Shown in pieces: positions 17,157 through 25,825 of a stretch of DNA of 64,000 nt. Within the stretch, counting starts at the first letter, position 1. Every line of letters begins with the position of its first letter. Under the pieces are notes generated by a model. It did no database searches and had not been told where the DNA came from. It saw only the letters and a list, made by a program, of their open reading frames with translations. Source of the stretch: Microbacterium sp. BH-3-3-3 (lineage in GTDB: Bacteria; Actinomycetota; Actinomycetes; Actinomycetales; Microbacteriaceae); assembly GCF_001792815.1 (NCBI RefSeq), contig NZ_CP017674.1, forward strand, positions 3,410,001 through 3,474,000. Reading direction: 5' to 3'. The position numbers were made by a program, and so were the translations under genes.

Positions 17157-18017
17157 ATGCGATCGATCTGGAAGGGCGCCCTGACCTTCGGCCTCGTCAA
17201 CGTGCCCGTGAAGGTGTACTCGGCCACCGAAGACCACGACGTCTCTCTGCACCAGGTGCACAACAAGGACGGCGGGCGCATCCGGTACCAGCGCATTTGC
17301 GAGGTCGACGGCGAGGTGGTGCCCTACGCCGACATCGATCGCGCGTACGACGACGGCGAGCAGACGGTCGTGCTGACCAAAGACGACCTCGCGTCGCTGC
17401 CGAGCGAACGCAGTCGCGAGATCGAGGTGGTCGAGTTCGTTCCCAGCGATCAGGTCGATCTGCTGACCCTCGACAAGGCGTACTACCTCGAGCCCGACTC
17501 CTCGTCGCCGAAGGCGTACGTGCTGTTGCGCAAGACGCTCGAGCAGACCGACCGCACCGCGATCGTGCGCTTCTCGCTGCGTCAGAAGACGCGGCTCGCG
17601 GCCCTGCGCGTGCGCGACGACGTGCTCGTGCTGCAGACGCTGCTCTGGGCCGACGAGGTGCGTGAGGCGGCGTTCCCCGCGCTGGACGAGAGCGTGCGCA
17701 TCTCGGCGAAGGAGCTCGAGATGTCGGCCTCTCTGGTCGAGAGCTTCTCGAAGGATTTCGACCCCGAGGAGTTCACCGACGAGTACCAGGCCGAGCTGCG
17801 CACCCTGATCGACGCGAAGCTCGAGCAGGGCGACGCCATCGACACCGCGGCGACCTTCGGCGAGCAGGAGAGCGACGACGACGGCGGCGAGGTCATCGAC
17901 CTCATGGAGGCCCTGCGCGCGAGCGTCGAGCGCAGTCGCGCGGCCCGCACCGAGAAGGCCGACGACGCGCCGGCCAAGAAGGCGCCGGCGAAGAAGAAGA
18001 GCTCGAAGGCGTCCTGA
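17157..18017 (+). CDS. ku: Ku protein (NHEJ DNA end binding)
   Basis: Homodimeric ring that binds double-strand DNA ends and recruits LigD. 286 residues: MRSIWKGALTFGLVNVPV is the invariant bacterial Ku start, followed by YATEDHDV-type beta-barrel sequence and the conserved RFSLRQKTRLAALR. The C-terminus ends in a lysine-rich tail (KKAPAKKKSSKAS), seen in many actinobacterial Ku proteins and thought to help DNA threading. TTCACT lies 6 nt before the ATG, so it may also be leaderless. Its stop abuts the stop of the convergent DedA gene (TGA then TCA). Confidence 0.93.
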   Translation: MRSIWKGALTFGLVNVPVKVYSATEDHDVSLHQVHNKDGGRIRYQRICEVDGEVVPYADIDRAYDDGEQTVVLTKDDLASLPSERSREIEVVEFVPSDQVDLLTLDKAYYLEPDSSSPKAYVLLRKTLEQTDRTAIVRFSLRQKTRLAALRVRDDVLVLQTLLWADEVREAAFPALDESVRISAKELEMSASLVESFSKDFDPEEFTDEYQAELRTLIDAKLEQGDAIDTAATFGEQESDDDGGEVIDLMEALRASVERSRAARTEKADDAPAKKAPAKKKSSKAS

Positions 18018-18782
18018 TCAGCGCGCGGGCTGGTCGCCGTCTTCGAGCGTCTTCGGGTCGAGCGTGAGGGCCTCGGCCTCGGCGTGCGTCACGACTCCGT
18101 GGCCCGCGGCGGCGTCGCGCTTGGCGGCGGCGCGTTCGCGGAAGTAGTGGATGCCGATGAACACGACCGTGCCCGCGACGGCGGCGAGCAGGATGACGTC
18201 GATGTACTCCGTCACGATGTCGCGGATGAACGGGATGTATCCCACGACGTAGCCGAGCATGGTGAGGCCGATGCCCCAGATGATGGCGCCGATGAGGTTG
18301 TAGAGCGTGTACTTGCGCCACGGCATGTGGCCGACGCCGGCGGCGATGGGGGCGAACGTGCGCACGACGGGCACGAAGCGGGCGAGGATGACGGTGAGAC
18401 CGCCGAACCGCTCGAAGAACGCGTTCGTGCGCTCGACGTTCTTCCTGCTGAAGATGCCGGATTCTTTGCGCTCGAAGATCGAGGGTCCGGCCTTGTGCCC
18501 GATGTAGTACCCGACCTCACCGCCGATGAAGGCGGCCACACCGATGGCGAGCGCCACCCACCAGGCGTTGAGTCCGAACACGCCGTTGGGTGCCTGCGGG
18601 GTGGAGTGCGAGAGCAACCCGGCCATGATCAGCAGGGTGTCGCCGGGCAGCAGGAAGCCGATGAGCAGACCGGTCTCGGCGAAGATGATGAAGCACACGA
18701 CCAGCAGCGCCCAGGGCTGCGAGTTGGTGATGATCGTCGCGGGGTCGAGCCACGGGAGCAGCGCGCTGGTGGTGTGGATCAC
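18018..18782 (-). CDS. DedA family membrane protein
   Basis: A 254-residue polytopic protein of the DedA/SNARE-associated family, members of which act in membrane homeostasis and lipid-carrier recycling. Visible signatures: ETGLLIGFLLPGDTLLI, the glycine-rich GGEVGYYIGHKAG, and FVPVVRTFAPIAAGVGHM with the conserved FxRxxP-type motif, then paired C-terminal helices. The GTG at 18782 is chosen, since earlier in-frame starts would run into tRNA-Leu. Its stop codon is immediately adjacent to that of ku. Confidence 0.82.
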   Translation of the reverse strand: MIHTTSALLPWLDPATIITNSQPWALLVVCFIIFAETGLLIGFLLPGDTLLIMAGLLSHSTPQAPNGVFGLNAWWVALAIGVAAFIGGEVGYYIGHKAGPSIFERKESGIFSRKNVERTNAFFERFGGLTVILARFVPVVRTFAPIAAGVGHMPWRKYTLYNLIGAIIWGIGLTMLGYVVGYIPFIRDIVTEYIDVILLAAVAGTVVFIGIHYFRERAAAKRDAAAGHGVVTHAEAEALTLDPKTLEDGDQPAR

Positions 18783-18831
18783 ATCGGTCCCGTCGGGTCG
18801 GAGTATCGGTGCGGGGAGCAGCGAGAATCGT

Positions 18832-18912
18832 GCGGAAGGGGGGACTTGAACCCCCACGCCCGAAGGCACAGGAACCTAAATCCTGCGTGTCTACCGATTC
18901 CACCACTCCCGC
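18832..18912 (-). tRNA. tRNA-Leu (anticodon UAG)
   Basis: Minus-strand cloverleaf with acceptor GCGGGAG pairing CTTCCGC, anticodon loop TTTAGGT (UAG) on a 5-bp CAGGA/TCCTG stem, a long variable arm typical of class II tRNAs, and the T arm GGGGGTTCAAGTCCCCC. The 3' CCA is not encoded. Confidence 0.92.
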
Positions 18913-19049
18913 GAATGGGTTCATTCTAGGTCCGCGTGAGCGGCGCTACGTGTGAAGCGGCCCTCAACTGCCGCGACCTCACCCGCGGGTGGTGCGCGGG
19001 GGCGACACGCCGGGGGAATGCGGGCGTCGACCGCGTGCTTGTCTTCCGC

Positions 19050-20075
19050 ATGAAGGCGATCACGTACTCCCAGCCCGGTGACTCCTCCGTTCTCTCGCTC
19101 GCGGAGCGCCCGCTTCCCGAACCCGGTGCGGGCGAAGTGCGCGTGCGCATCGTCGTATCGGGGGTGAACCCCACCGACTGGAAGGCCCGGGCCAACACCG
19201 ACCGGCCGCTCGCGTTCGACGAGGTCACGCCCAACCAGGACGGGGCGGGAATCGTGGATGCCGTCGGCGACGGCGTCGAGGGTCTCTCGGTGGGCCAGCG
19301 GGTGTGGGTGTACCTCGCCGCGCACCAGCGTCCGACCGGAACCGCGGCCGAGTACTCGGTGCTCCCCGCCGAGCGCGCCGTCCCGCTGGCCGACGCGGCG
19401 TCGTTCGAGCTCGGCGCCAGCCTCGGCGTTCCCGCGATGACGGCCCACCGCGCCCTCACCGTGCACGAAGACGGCCCGTCGCGCCTCGCCCCGGGTGCCC
19501 TGTCCGGGCGCACCGTGCTCGTGCAGGGCGGGGCCGGAGCGGTCGGACACGCGGCCATCCAGCTCGCCGTCTGGGCCGGCGCCACCGTCATCGCCACCGT
19601 CAGCAGCGACGCGAAAGAGGCGCTCGCGCGCGCGGCCGGCGCCCACCACGTTCTGCGCTATCCGAACGAGGCGCTCGCCGACGGCATCCGCGAGCTCGCC
19701 CCGAACGGCGTAGAGCACATCGTCGAGGTCGCGATCGCCGACAACGCCGGTCTCGACGTCGAGGTGATCGCGAACCACGGCACCATCGGGTACTACGCCG
19801 ACAACGGGGGCGATGCCTTCACCGCGGCCGTTCGCGTGAGCTTCGCCAAGAACGTCCGCTGGCAGGGCCTGCTGCTGTACACGGTGGGCGAGCGTGCGCT
19901 CGCCGCGGCCGCCGAAGACGTCTCGGCCGCGGTGGCGGCCGGAGCGCTGCCGGTGGGCGAGGAGGCCGGACTGCCCCTCAGCGGGTTCCCCCTCGATGAG
20001 ACCGCCGCCGCGCACGACGCCGTCGAGGCGGGCGTCACCGGCAAGGTCCTGATCCGCGTGGCCGACGAGGACTGA
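19050..20075 (+). CDS. NADPH:quinone reductase-like zinc-independent alcohol dehydrogenase family protein
   Basis: A 341-residue member of the medium-chain dehydrogenase/reductase superfamily, quinone oxidoreductase branch. The GroES-like N-terminal half (GAGEVRVRIVVSGVNPTDWK) lacks the catalytic zinc ligands. The Rossmann half has VLVQGGAGAVGHAAIQLAVW (NADP-binding AxxGxxG) and ATVSSDAKEALARAAGA. The N-terminal MKAITYSQPG is typical, which fixes the ATG at 19050; no clear ribosome site is present. Substrate is unknown; quinones or enones are likely from the family. Confidence 0.8.
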   Translation: MKAITYSQPGDSSVLSLAERPLPEPGAGEVRVRIVVSGVNPTDWKARANTDRPLAFDEVTPNQDGAGIVDAVGDGVEGLSVGQRVWVYLAAHQRPTGTAAEYSVLPAERAVPLADAASFELGASLGVPAMTAHRALTVHEDGPSRLAPGALSGRTVLVQGGAGAVGHAAIQLAVWAGATVIATVSSDAKEALARAAGAHHVLRYPNEALADGIRELAPNGVEHIVEVAIADNAGLDVEVIANHGTIGYYADNGGDAFTAAVRVSFAKNVRWQGLLLYTVGERALAAAAEDVSAAVAAGALPVGEEAGLPLSGFPLDETAAAHDAVEAGVTGKVLIRVADED

Positions 20076-20129
20076 GCCGCAACCGAAGCTCAGAGCAGCG
20101 GGACGGATCGTCCCGCCTCGAACGAGAAC

Positions 20130-20174
20130 GTCCCGCCGGGACCACGCACCTCACGGTGCGGATCCCGGCGGGAC
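20130..20174. terminator. Hairpin between convergent genes (1)
   Basis: A 12-bp stem, GTCCCGCCGGGA with TCCCGGCGGGAC, with a smaller hairpin (GCACC/GGTGC) in the loop. No T-run. Likely stops readthrough from both sides. Confidence 0.6.
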
Positions 20175-20181
20175 GGTCGTT

Positions 20182-20210
20182 CCGGGGCCGCGCGTCTCAC
20201 GCGGCCCCGG
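20182..20210. terminator. Hairpin between convergent genes (2)
   Basis: An 11-bp perfect stem, CCGGGGCCGCG with CGCGGCCCCGG, loop of 7. It lies just past the M28 peptidase stop. Confidence 0.6.
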
Positions 20211-20216
20211 TCTTCG

Positions 20217-22013
20217 TCACTGCTGCGGACGTCGGCGGACGACGGCGGTGCCGGCGGCCACGATGACTCCGAGGGCGAGCATGCCGATGCCGATGGCGGG
20301 CAGCGGCGACCCCGCGACGTCGGAACCGGTGCGCGGCAGGTTGCCGCCGGGGCCGTTCGCACCGGGACCCGTCGTCGCCGTGGGCACCGGGCTCGGGGTG
20401 GCCGTCGGCTCGCCGGTGGGCTCACCCGTCGGCTCCGGGGTCGGCTCGGTGGTGGGCTCGGGCGAGGGCTCGCCGGGCGTGGGCTCGGGAGTGGGCTCCG
20501 GATCGACGGCGGCGTCCCACGCCAGGGCGAAGGCCGCGTGGCCGATCGCGGGCGAGAAGATGTCGATCGAGTCGCGGTTCACGTTCGCGAGGGTGTCGTC
20601 GACCGTGTGGTAGTTGCGGTCCATGAAGACACCGGGGGTGCCGCCGAAGAGCTCGGCCTGCTCGTCGGTCTTGATGTCGTCGCCACCCGAGAACAGTCCT
20701 CCCGAGGGGATGTCGTTGTCGATGAACGCCTGGTAGTCCGAGCGACCCGAGTACTCGGAGTCGATCCACGGCTGCTCGATCGAGTCGAAGTAGTCGGTGT
20801 AGATCTTCTCGATCTCGACCGAACCGTCGGGGATGGTCACGTCGTCGGCGGGGAACGTCGAGCGATCGGCGTCGTAGACGCCCACCGTGAAGTTCTCGGA
20901 GCCGATCATGTCGTAGTTGAGGTAGGCCGAGATGCGGTCGAGCTCGGCGGGGTCGTTCTGCACGAGGTCGTCGACGTAGGCGGTCGAGCCGAGCAGGCCG
21001 ATCTCTTCGGCGCCCCAGAGCGCCAGACGGATGCGCTTGTCGTTGGGAACCTCGGATGCCGCGACCTTCTCGGCCAGGGCGAGCACGGCGGCCGAGCCCG
21101 AGGCGTTGTCGTTCACGCCCGGACCTTCGGCCACGCCGTCGAGGTGCGCGCCGATGACGACGGTGTCCTCGGGGTCGCCGGCGATGCTGTCGGCGATGAC
21201 GTTGAAGGTCTGTGCGACGAGGAACTGCTTCTCGATGACGGCGGTGCCCTCGACGGGGGCGTCGGCGGCAGCGGTCTCGACGAGAGCGGCGAGCGTGTCG
21301 CCGGCGGACTGGGGAAGGGTCGCCGCGGGGGAGTCCTCTTCGTTGCGGGGACCCGAGCCGACGTTGGTCAGCTGGTCGTCGGGAGAGACGCCCTCTTCGG
21401 CCGGCCGTTCATTGTTGTAGACGAAGACGCTGCCCGCTCCGGCGGCCGAGGCGAAGTCGATCTTCTCCTCGAAGGTGCAGACGCCGCGCTGGATCAGCAC
21501 GATGGCGCCGGCGGGGACGGTGGCGTAGTCGGTCGCGGCGCAGCCGATGTGCGTGCCCTCGGCGTCGAGGGGCAGCGCCAGAGCCGCGGTGTACGGCTCG
21601 TCGGTGCCTTCGCTGTTGTCGAAGTGCGAGCCGGTGTAGGTGGTGCCGTCGACGGTCAGCGAGGCTTCGCCCAGCTCGGAGTAGGGCACGTCGAAGGTCT
21701 GTCGCGAGACGGTGAACGCCCCGGTGCCCTCGAGGACCTGCTCGGCGTACTGCGCCGCGGCCTCGTAGCCCGGACCGTTCCAGGTGCGGTAGCCCTGATC
21801 GGCGAACGACCCGGTGATGTCGGCCAGCTCGGTCAGGTGGGTCATGACGTCGGCGCCGGTGAGGCCGAGGTCGTCGGGGGTCTCGCCGGGGGCGGGGGCG
21901 GCGAACGCCGCCGGGGCGATCATCAGGGCGCCGCCGACGAGAGCGCTCGTCGCCAGCACGGCCGACGCGCGTCGAGCGCGTGAGGCAGTGGGGTGCAGGG
22001 TGTTCCGGGGCAC
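20217..22013 (-). CDS. Sortase-anchored M28 family aminopeptidase with PA domain
   Basis: A 598-residue secreted zinc exopeptidase. A signal peptide (hydrophobic core to AAFA near residue 38) is followed by a PA insert (IVLIQRGVCTFEEKIDFA) and an M28 catalytic domain: GAHLDG (Zn His), GVNDNASGSAA (bridging Asp), GAEEIGLLGS (Glu pair), NYDMIGS (Zn Asp). The last ~110 residues form a Pro/Thr/Glu stalk, then the sorting signal LPRTG, a membrane helix and RRRPQQ. It would be covalently anchored by a sortase not in this window. Start GTG at 22013, with GAGAGG about 10 nt upstream. Likely role: trimming extracellular peptides. Confidence 0.88.
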   Translation of the reverse strand: MPRNTLHPTASRARRASAVLATSALVGGALMIAPAAFAAPAPGETPDDLGLTGADVMTHLTELADITGSFADQGYRTWNGPGYEAAAQYAEQVLEGTGAFTVSRQTFDVPYSELGEASLTVDGTTYTGSHFDNSEGTDEPYTAALALPLDAEGTHIGCAATDYATVPAGAIVLIQRGVCTFEEKIDFASAAGAGSVFVYNNERPAEEGVSPDDQLTNVGSGPRNEEDSPAATLPQSAGDTLAALVETAAADAPVEGTAVIEKQFLVAQTFNVIADSIAGDPEDTVVIGAHLDGVAEGPGVNDNASGSAAVLALAEKVAASEVPNDKRIRLALWGAEEIGLLGSTAYVDDLVQNDPAELDRISAYLNYDMIGSENFTVGVYDADRSTFPADDVTIPDGSVEIEKIYTDYFDSIEQPWIDSEYSGRSDYQAFIDNDIPSGGLFSGGDDIKTDEQAELFGGTPGVFMDRNYHTVDDTLANVNRDSIDIFSPAIGHAAFALAWDAAVDPEPTPEPTPGEPSPEPTTEPTPEPTGEPTGEPTATPSPVPTATTGPGANGPGGNLPRTGSDVAGSPLPAIGIGMLALGVIVAAGTAVVRRRPQQ

Positions 22014-22214
22014 GATGGGGAAACCTCTCCGCGGGCACCATCGCCCGCTTCATCCAGGGGGAATGACACGTCGCCGTGAAAATGGCGATCGCGTGACCGA
22101 TTCTCATCGGAAATTCATCAGATGGCCAGAGTTCGCCGGATTTTTTACCGTCCCGAAACACGTCCCCGAGGTCGTCGGGTATCGGACGGCGGCCGTTCCG
22201 GCGTGCTCCGCGCG

Positions 22215-23531
22215 TCAGGGGCGGCTTCGAGGGACGTACCGCGGCACCCACCGCACGAACCCGATCGCGCCCAGCAGGGCGATGAATCCCATGGCCCCCA
22301 CGCCGACCGACAGGGAGACCAGCGCGGTCAGAGCCGACACCAGCAGCGGGGCGATCGCGCCCCCGGCGTCGGTGAGCGTGCGCCACGAACCGAGGAACGC
22401 GGCCGGCTCCGTCGGCGGGGCGATGTCGGCCCCGAGGGTGAGCAGGATGCCGCTCGACAGCCCGTTGCCGACGCCGAGCACCGCGGCGAACAGGGCGAAC
22501 CACATCTCCGCGCTGCCGAGGTCGTGGGTGAACGAGAGCGCGAGGAAGCCCGCCCCCATCAGCGCCATCGCGGGCAACGCCGCCCACAGGCGTCCGAAGC
22601 GGTCCATGACCTGGCCGCTGGCGTAGAACAGCGCGAAATCGATGGCGCCCGAGACTCCGACGACCACGGCGATGGTCCCGGCATCCAATCCCAGCGACAC
22701 ACCCCAGAGCGGCAGCACCACCTGACGCGCCGAGCGGACGGCAGACAGCGAGGCCGCCGCGAGACCCAGGCGCGCGAGCACACCGCGGAAGCGCCACATC
22801 GTGCGGAACACCCCCACCCGCTCGACGACGGGAATGGCTCCGGTCACCGGCTCACCGGTGTCTTCGGCATCGTGGGAGTCGGCCTCGCGGGAGTCGGGGT
22901 CGCGGGAGTCGCCCTCGTTGCGTCGGCTCACGGAGCCGGCGCCCACCGGCACGGCCTTCTCGGGATCGGGGCCGAAGAATACGAGCAGGATCGTCGCGAC
23001 CTGGCACACGGCGAAGAAGACGATGGATGCCGTCTCGTCGCCGAAGATCCCCAGCAGCGCCGCCGAGATGAACGGCCCGACGAACATCCCGAGGCGGAAG
23101 GTCCCGCCCAGCAGCGACAGCGCGCGAGCGCGGAAGTGCAGGGGCAACCGGGTGGTCATGAAGGAATGGCGCGCGAGGGCGAACGCCGCGGCGCAGAATC
23201 CGATGAGGAACACGGCCGCGGCGAACAACAGCAGGGAGTTCGCGAAGACCACCCCGGTCAGACCGCCCAGGATCACGATGCCGGCGACCCCCATCGTCAG
23301 GCGCTCGCCGAATCGCGCGACCGCCCATCCGGCGGGGATGTTTCCGCAGAGCTGGCCCACGACGAGGGCCGCCGCCACGAGCGCGGCCACGGCGACGTCG
23401 GCCCCCAGGCGGTCGGCGATCACCGGGATGAGGGGGATGACGGCCCCCTCGCCGAGGGCGAACAGCAGGGTGGGGCCGTAGATCATCGGCGCGAAGCGCA
23501 CCAGCACGTTCCGGGGCGAGTCGGCTGTCAC
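22215..23531 (-). CDS. MFS transporter
   Basis: A 438-residue, roughly 12-helix major facilitator protein. The loop between halves is long and charged (about residues 205-245, RRNEGDSRDPDSREADSHDAE). Signatures include VARFGERLTMG after helix 2 and the mirrored DRFGRLWAALPAM in the second half. It probably exports a drug-like compound or a sugar, but the substrate is not evident. GTG 23531 is chosen because TATCGT lies 7 nt upstream. Its promoter overlaps the prfB promoter. Confidence 0.75.
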   Translation of the reverse strand: MTADSPRNVLVRFAPMIYGPTLLFALGEGAVIPLIPVIADRLGADVAVAALVAAALVVGQLCGNIPAGWAVARFGERLTMGVAGIVILGGLTGVVFANSLLLFAAAVFLIGFCAAAFALARHSFMTTRLPLHFRARALSLLGGTFRLGMFVGPFISAALLGIFGDETASIVFFAVCQVATILLVFFGPDPEKAVPVGAGSVSRRNEGDSRDPDSREADSHDAEDTGEPVTGAIPVVERVGVFRTMWRFRGVLARLGLAAASLSAVRSARQVVLPLWGVSLGLDAGTIAVVVGVSGAIDFALFYASGQVMDRFGRLWAALPAMALMGAGFLALSFTHDLGSAEMWFALFAAVLGVGNGLSSGILLTLGADIAPPTEPAAFLGSWRTLTDAGGAIAPLLVSALTALVSLSVGVGAMGFIALLGAIGFVRWVPRYVPRSRP

Positions 23532-23538
23532 CGTCTCC

Positions 23539-23548
23539 ACGATAGGCT
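23539..23548. promoter_or_regulatory. Overlapping divergent -10 boxes (MFS gene and prfB)
   Basis: On the plus strand TAGGCT (23543-23548) ends 8 nt before the prfB ATG. On the minus strand TATCGT (23544-23539) ends 7 nt before the MFS GTG. The two boxes share the central TA pair. Confidence 0.6.
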
Positions 23549-23556
23549 GAATCCAA

Positions 23557-24666
23557 ATGCTCGAACTCGATCTGACCGCCGACATCCAGGCACTTCGCTC
23601 GACCTTCGCCGATATCCAGGCCGTGGTCGACGTCGATGCACTCACCGCCGACATCGCTCGCCTCAGCGAAGAGGCCGGCGCGCCCAACCTCTGGGACGAC
23701 GTCGACAACGCTCAGAAGATCACCAGCCGTCTCAGCCACCGCCAGTCCGAACTCAAGCGTGTGACCGAGATCGAGCAGCGCCTCGACGACCTCGAGGTGC
23801 TCGTCGGTCTCGCGATCGAGATGGACGACGACGAATCCGCCGACGAGGCGCGGCGCGAGCTCGCTTCGCTCAAGGACGTGATCGGTCAGCTCGAGGTGCA
23901 GACCCTCCTCGACGGCGAGTACGACCCGCGTTCGGCGGTCGTCACGATCCGCTCCGGCGCCGGGGGCGACGACGCCACCGACTTCGCCGAGATGCTGCTG
24001 CGCATGTACCTGCGCTGGTGCGAGCGTCACAAGTACCCCGTGAAGGTCATGGACACGTCCTTCGCCGAGGGCGCGGGCATCAAGTCGGCCACCTTCGAGG
24101 TCGACGTCCCCTACGCCTACGGCACCCTGTCGGTCGAGGCCGGCACGCATCGCCTGGCGCGCATCAGCCCGTTCGGCGGCGCCGACAAGCGCCAGACGAG
24201 CTTCGCCGCGGTCGAGGTCATCCCCGTGATGGAAGAAGCCGTCGAGGTCGAGGTCCCCGAGGGTGACATCCGCGTCGACGTCTTCCGTTCGTCGGGCCCC
24301 GGCGGACAGTCGGTCAACACGACCGACTCCGCCGTGCGCATCACGCACCTCCCGACCGGCCTCGTCGTGTCGATGCAGAACGAGAAGTCGCAGATCCAGA
24401 ACCGTGCGGCCGCCATGCGCGTGCTGCAGACGCGACTGCTGCTGCTCAAGCGCGAAGAAGAGGCCGCGAAGAAGAAAGAGCTCGCCGGCACGATCACCGC
24501 GAGCTGGGGCGATCAGATGCGCTCCTACTTCCTCTACGGCCAGCAGCTCGTGAAAGACCTCCGCACCGGGTACGAGGTCGGCAACCCCGCGGTCGTCTTC
24601 GACGGCGACCTCGACGGGCTCATCGCCGCCGGCATCCGGTGGCGCAAGCGCAAGGACGACGACTGA
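23557..24666 (+). CDS. prfB: Peptide chain release factor 2
   Basis: Recognises UGA and UAA stop codons and triggers peptide release. 369 residues, full length: the stop-codon recognition tripeptide SPF at 204-206 and the catalytic GGQ at 249-251 (SSGPGGQSVN). The frame is continuous, with no internal UGA, so the autoregulatory programmed frameshift found in many bacteria is absent here. TAGGCT 8 nt upstream suggests a leaderless mRNA. A long hairpin (24686-24729) follows and separates it from ftsE. Confidence 0.95.
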   Translation: MLELDLTADIQALRSTFADIQAVVDVDALTADIARLSEEAGAPNLWDDVDNAQKITSRLSHRQSELKRVTEIEQRLDDLEVLVGLAIEMDDDESADEARRELASLKDVIGQLEVQTLLDGEYDPRSAVVTIRSGAGGDDATDFAEMLLRMYLRWCERHKYPVKVMDTSFAEGAGIKSATFEVDVPYAYGTLSVEAGTHRLARISPFGGADKRQTSFAAVEVIPVMEEAVEVEVPEGDIRVDVFRSSGPGGQSVNTTDSAVRITHLPTGLVVSMQNEKSQIQNRAAAMRVLQTRLLLLKREEEAAKKKELAGTITASWGDQMRSYFLYGQQLVKDLRTGYEVGNPAVVFDGDLDGLIAAGIRWRKRKDDD

Positions 24667-24685
24667 TCCGCGACCCCCGCGGTCC

Positions 24686-24729
24686 GAGAGTCCTATGGAT
24701 GCCGTCACCCCGGCATCCATAGGACTCTC
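24686..24729 (+). terminator. prfB terminator hairpin
   Basis: A 19-bp perfect stem, GAGAGTCCTATGGATGCCG with its complement, and a 6-nt loop. The stem contains GGATGCC and GGCATCC. Only a short T-rich tail (TCGGTTT) follows. Confidence 0.8.
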
Positions 24730-24778
24730 TCGGTTTGCGGACACGGCGCGTCCTGTCGAGGTCGTCGGGGCACCCGCT

Positions 24779-24784
24779 TAGGCT
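24779..24784 (+). promoter_or_regulatory. ftsE -10 box
   Basis: TAGGCT, 9 nt before the ftsE ATG. Confidence 0.55.
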
Positions 24785-24793
24785 CATCGAGCC

Positions 24794-25825
24794 ATGATCC
24801 GGTTCGAGAACGTCACCAAGCGGTATCGCGGCACCGCGAAGCCCGCCCTGAACGCCGTCGACTTCGAGGTGCAGCGCGGGGAGTTTGTCTTCCTCGTCGG
24901 TGCCTCGGGTTCCGGCAAATCGTCGTGCCTGCAGTTGATCCTGCGCGCCGAGACCCCCAGCGACGGTCGTGTCGTGGTGCTCGGTCGCGACCTGCGCACG
25001 CTGTCGAACCGCAAGGTTCCCTACTTCCGTCGCCACATCGGCTCGGTCTTCCAGGACTTCCGCCTGCTGCCGAACAAGACCGTGCATCAGAACGTGGCTT
25101 TCACCCTGCAGGTCACGGGCGCTTCGCGCGGGTTCATCCAGCAGGCCGTTCCCGAGGTGCTCGCGCTCGTCGGTCTCGACGGCAAAGAGAAGCGCCTTCC
25201 CCACGAGCTGTCGGGCGGTGAGCAGCAGCGCGTCGCGATCGCCCGCGCGCTGGTCAACCGTCCCCAGGTGCTGCTCGCCGACGAGCCGACCGGAAACCTC
25301 GACCCCGGCACGTCGATCGACATCATGCGTCTGCTGGCCCGCATCAACGCCGGTGGCACGACGGTGGTCATGGCGACCCACGAGGCCGGTTTCGTCGACC
25401 AGATGCAGCGTCGCGTGATCGAGCTGAGCGGGGGCGAGATGGTGCGCGACGAGCGCCACGGCGGCTACGGCGACACGTCGAGCCTGCCCCGCCTGGCCCC
25501 CGAGGTCGAGAAGGGTGCGGCCGCGGTCGCCGCCCTCACGGCCGTGCTCGAGGTGCAGCGCGAAGTGACCCACATCTCCGGCCCCGTCGAGCCCCTGCGC
25601 GGCCCCGAGGGCGCGCCGGCTCCGGCCCCGTCCGCCGAGCCCGCGGCGGCCCCGGGCGCCACGCCCGCCGTGACCACGCCGTCCGCCGACGCCCCGCGCG
25701 AACCGGGCACGAACACGCGCTCCATCCCGGTCACTACGCCGGACGTCGACGCCCTGGGCCTCGCCGACCGGCTGGGACTGGGCGAGAAGAAAGACCGCAA
25801 CGACGAAGTGGGACCCACGTCATGA
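24794..25825 (+). CDS. ftsE: Cell division ATP-binding protein FtsE with C-terminal extension
   Basis: Cytoplasmic ATPase of the FtsEX complex, which activates cell-wall hydrolases at the septum. Residues 1-230 are canonical: Walker [10 protein letters not shown] at 36-44, [17 protein letters not shown] (the FtsE-specific Q-loop region), signature [15 protein letters not shown] and Walker [12 protein letters not shown]. The protein is 343 residues against about 229 in most species. The extra ~110 residues are Ala/Pro-rich and end in a predicted amphipathic stretch ([16 protein letters not shown]). It overlaps ftsX by ATGA. Confidence 0.92.
   Translation: MIRFENVTKRYRGTAKPALNAVDFEVQRGEFVFLVGASGSGKSSCLQLILRAETPSDGRVVVLGRDLRTLSNRKVPYFRRHIGSVFQDFRLLPNKTVHQNVAFTLQVTGASRGFIQQAVPEVLALVGLDGKEKRLPHELSGGEQQRVAIARALVNRPQVLLADEPTGNLDPGTSIDIMRLLARINAGGTTVVMATHEAGFVDQMQRRVIELSGGEMVRDERHGGYGDTSSLPRLAPEVEKGAAAVAALTAVLEVQREVTHISGPVEPLRGPEGAPAPAPSAEPAAAPGATPAVTTPSADAPREPGTNTRSIPVTTPDVDALGLADRLGLGEKKDRNDEVGPTS

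Noticed and set aside
18832..18912. Integration site at tRNA-Leu
   Set aside because: No integrase, no duplicated tRNA end, and neighbours are ordinary chromosomal genes.
20538..21983. 481-residue plus-strand frame inside the M28 gene
   Set aside because: Gly/Asp/Arg/Val-rich shadow; the opposite frame has clear peptidase motifs.
23557..23650. Programmed +1 frameshift in prfB
   Set aside because: The frame is open with no internal TGA; the mechanism is absent.
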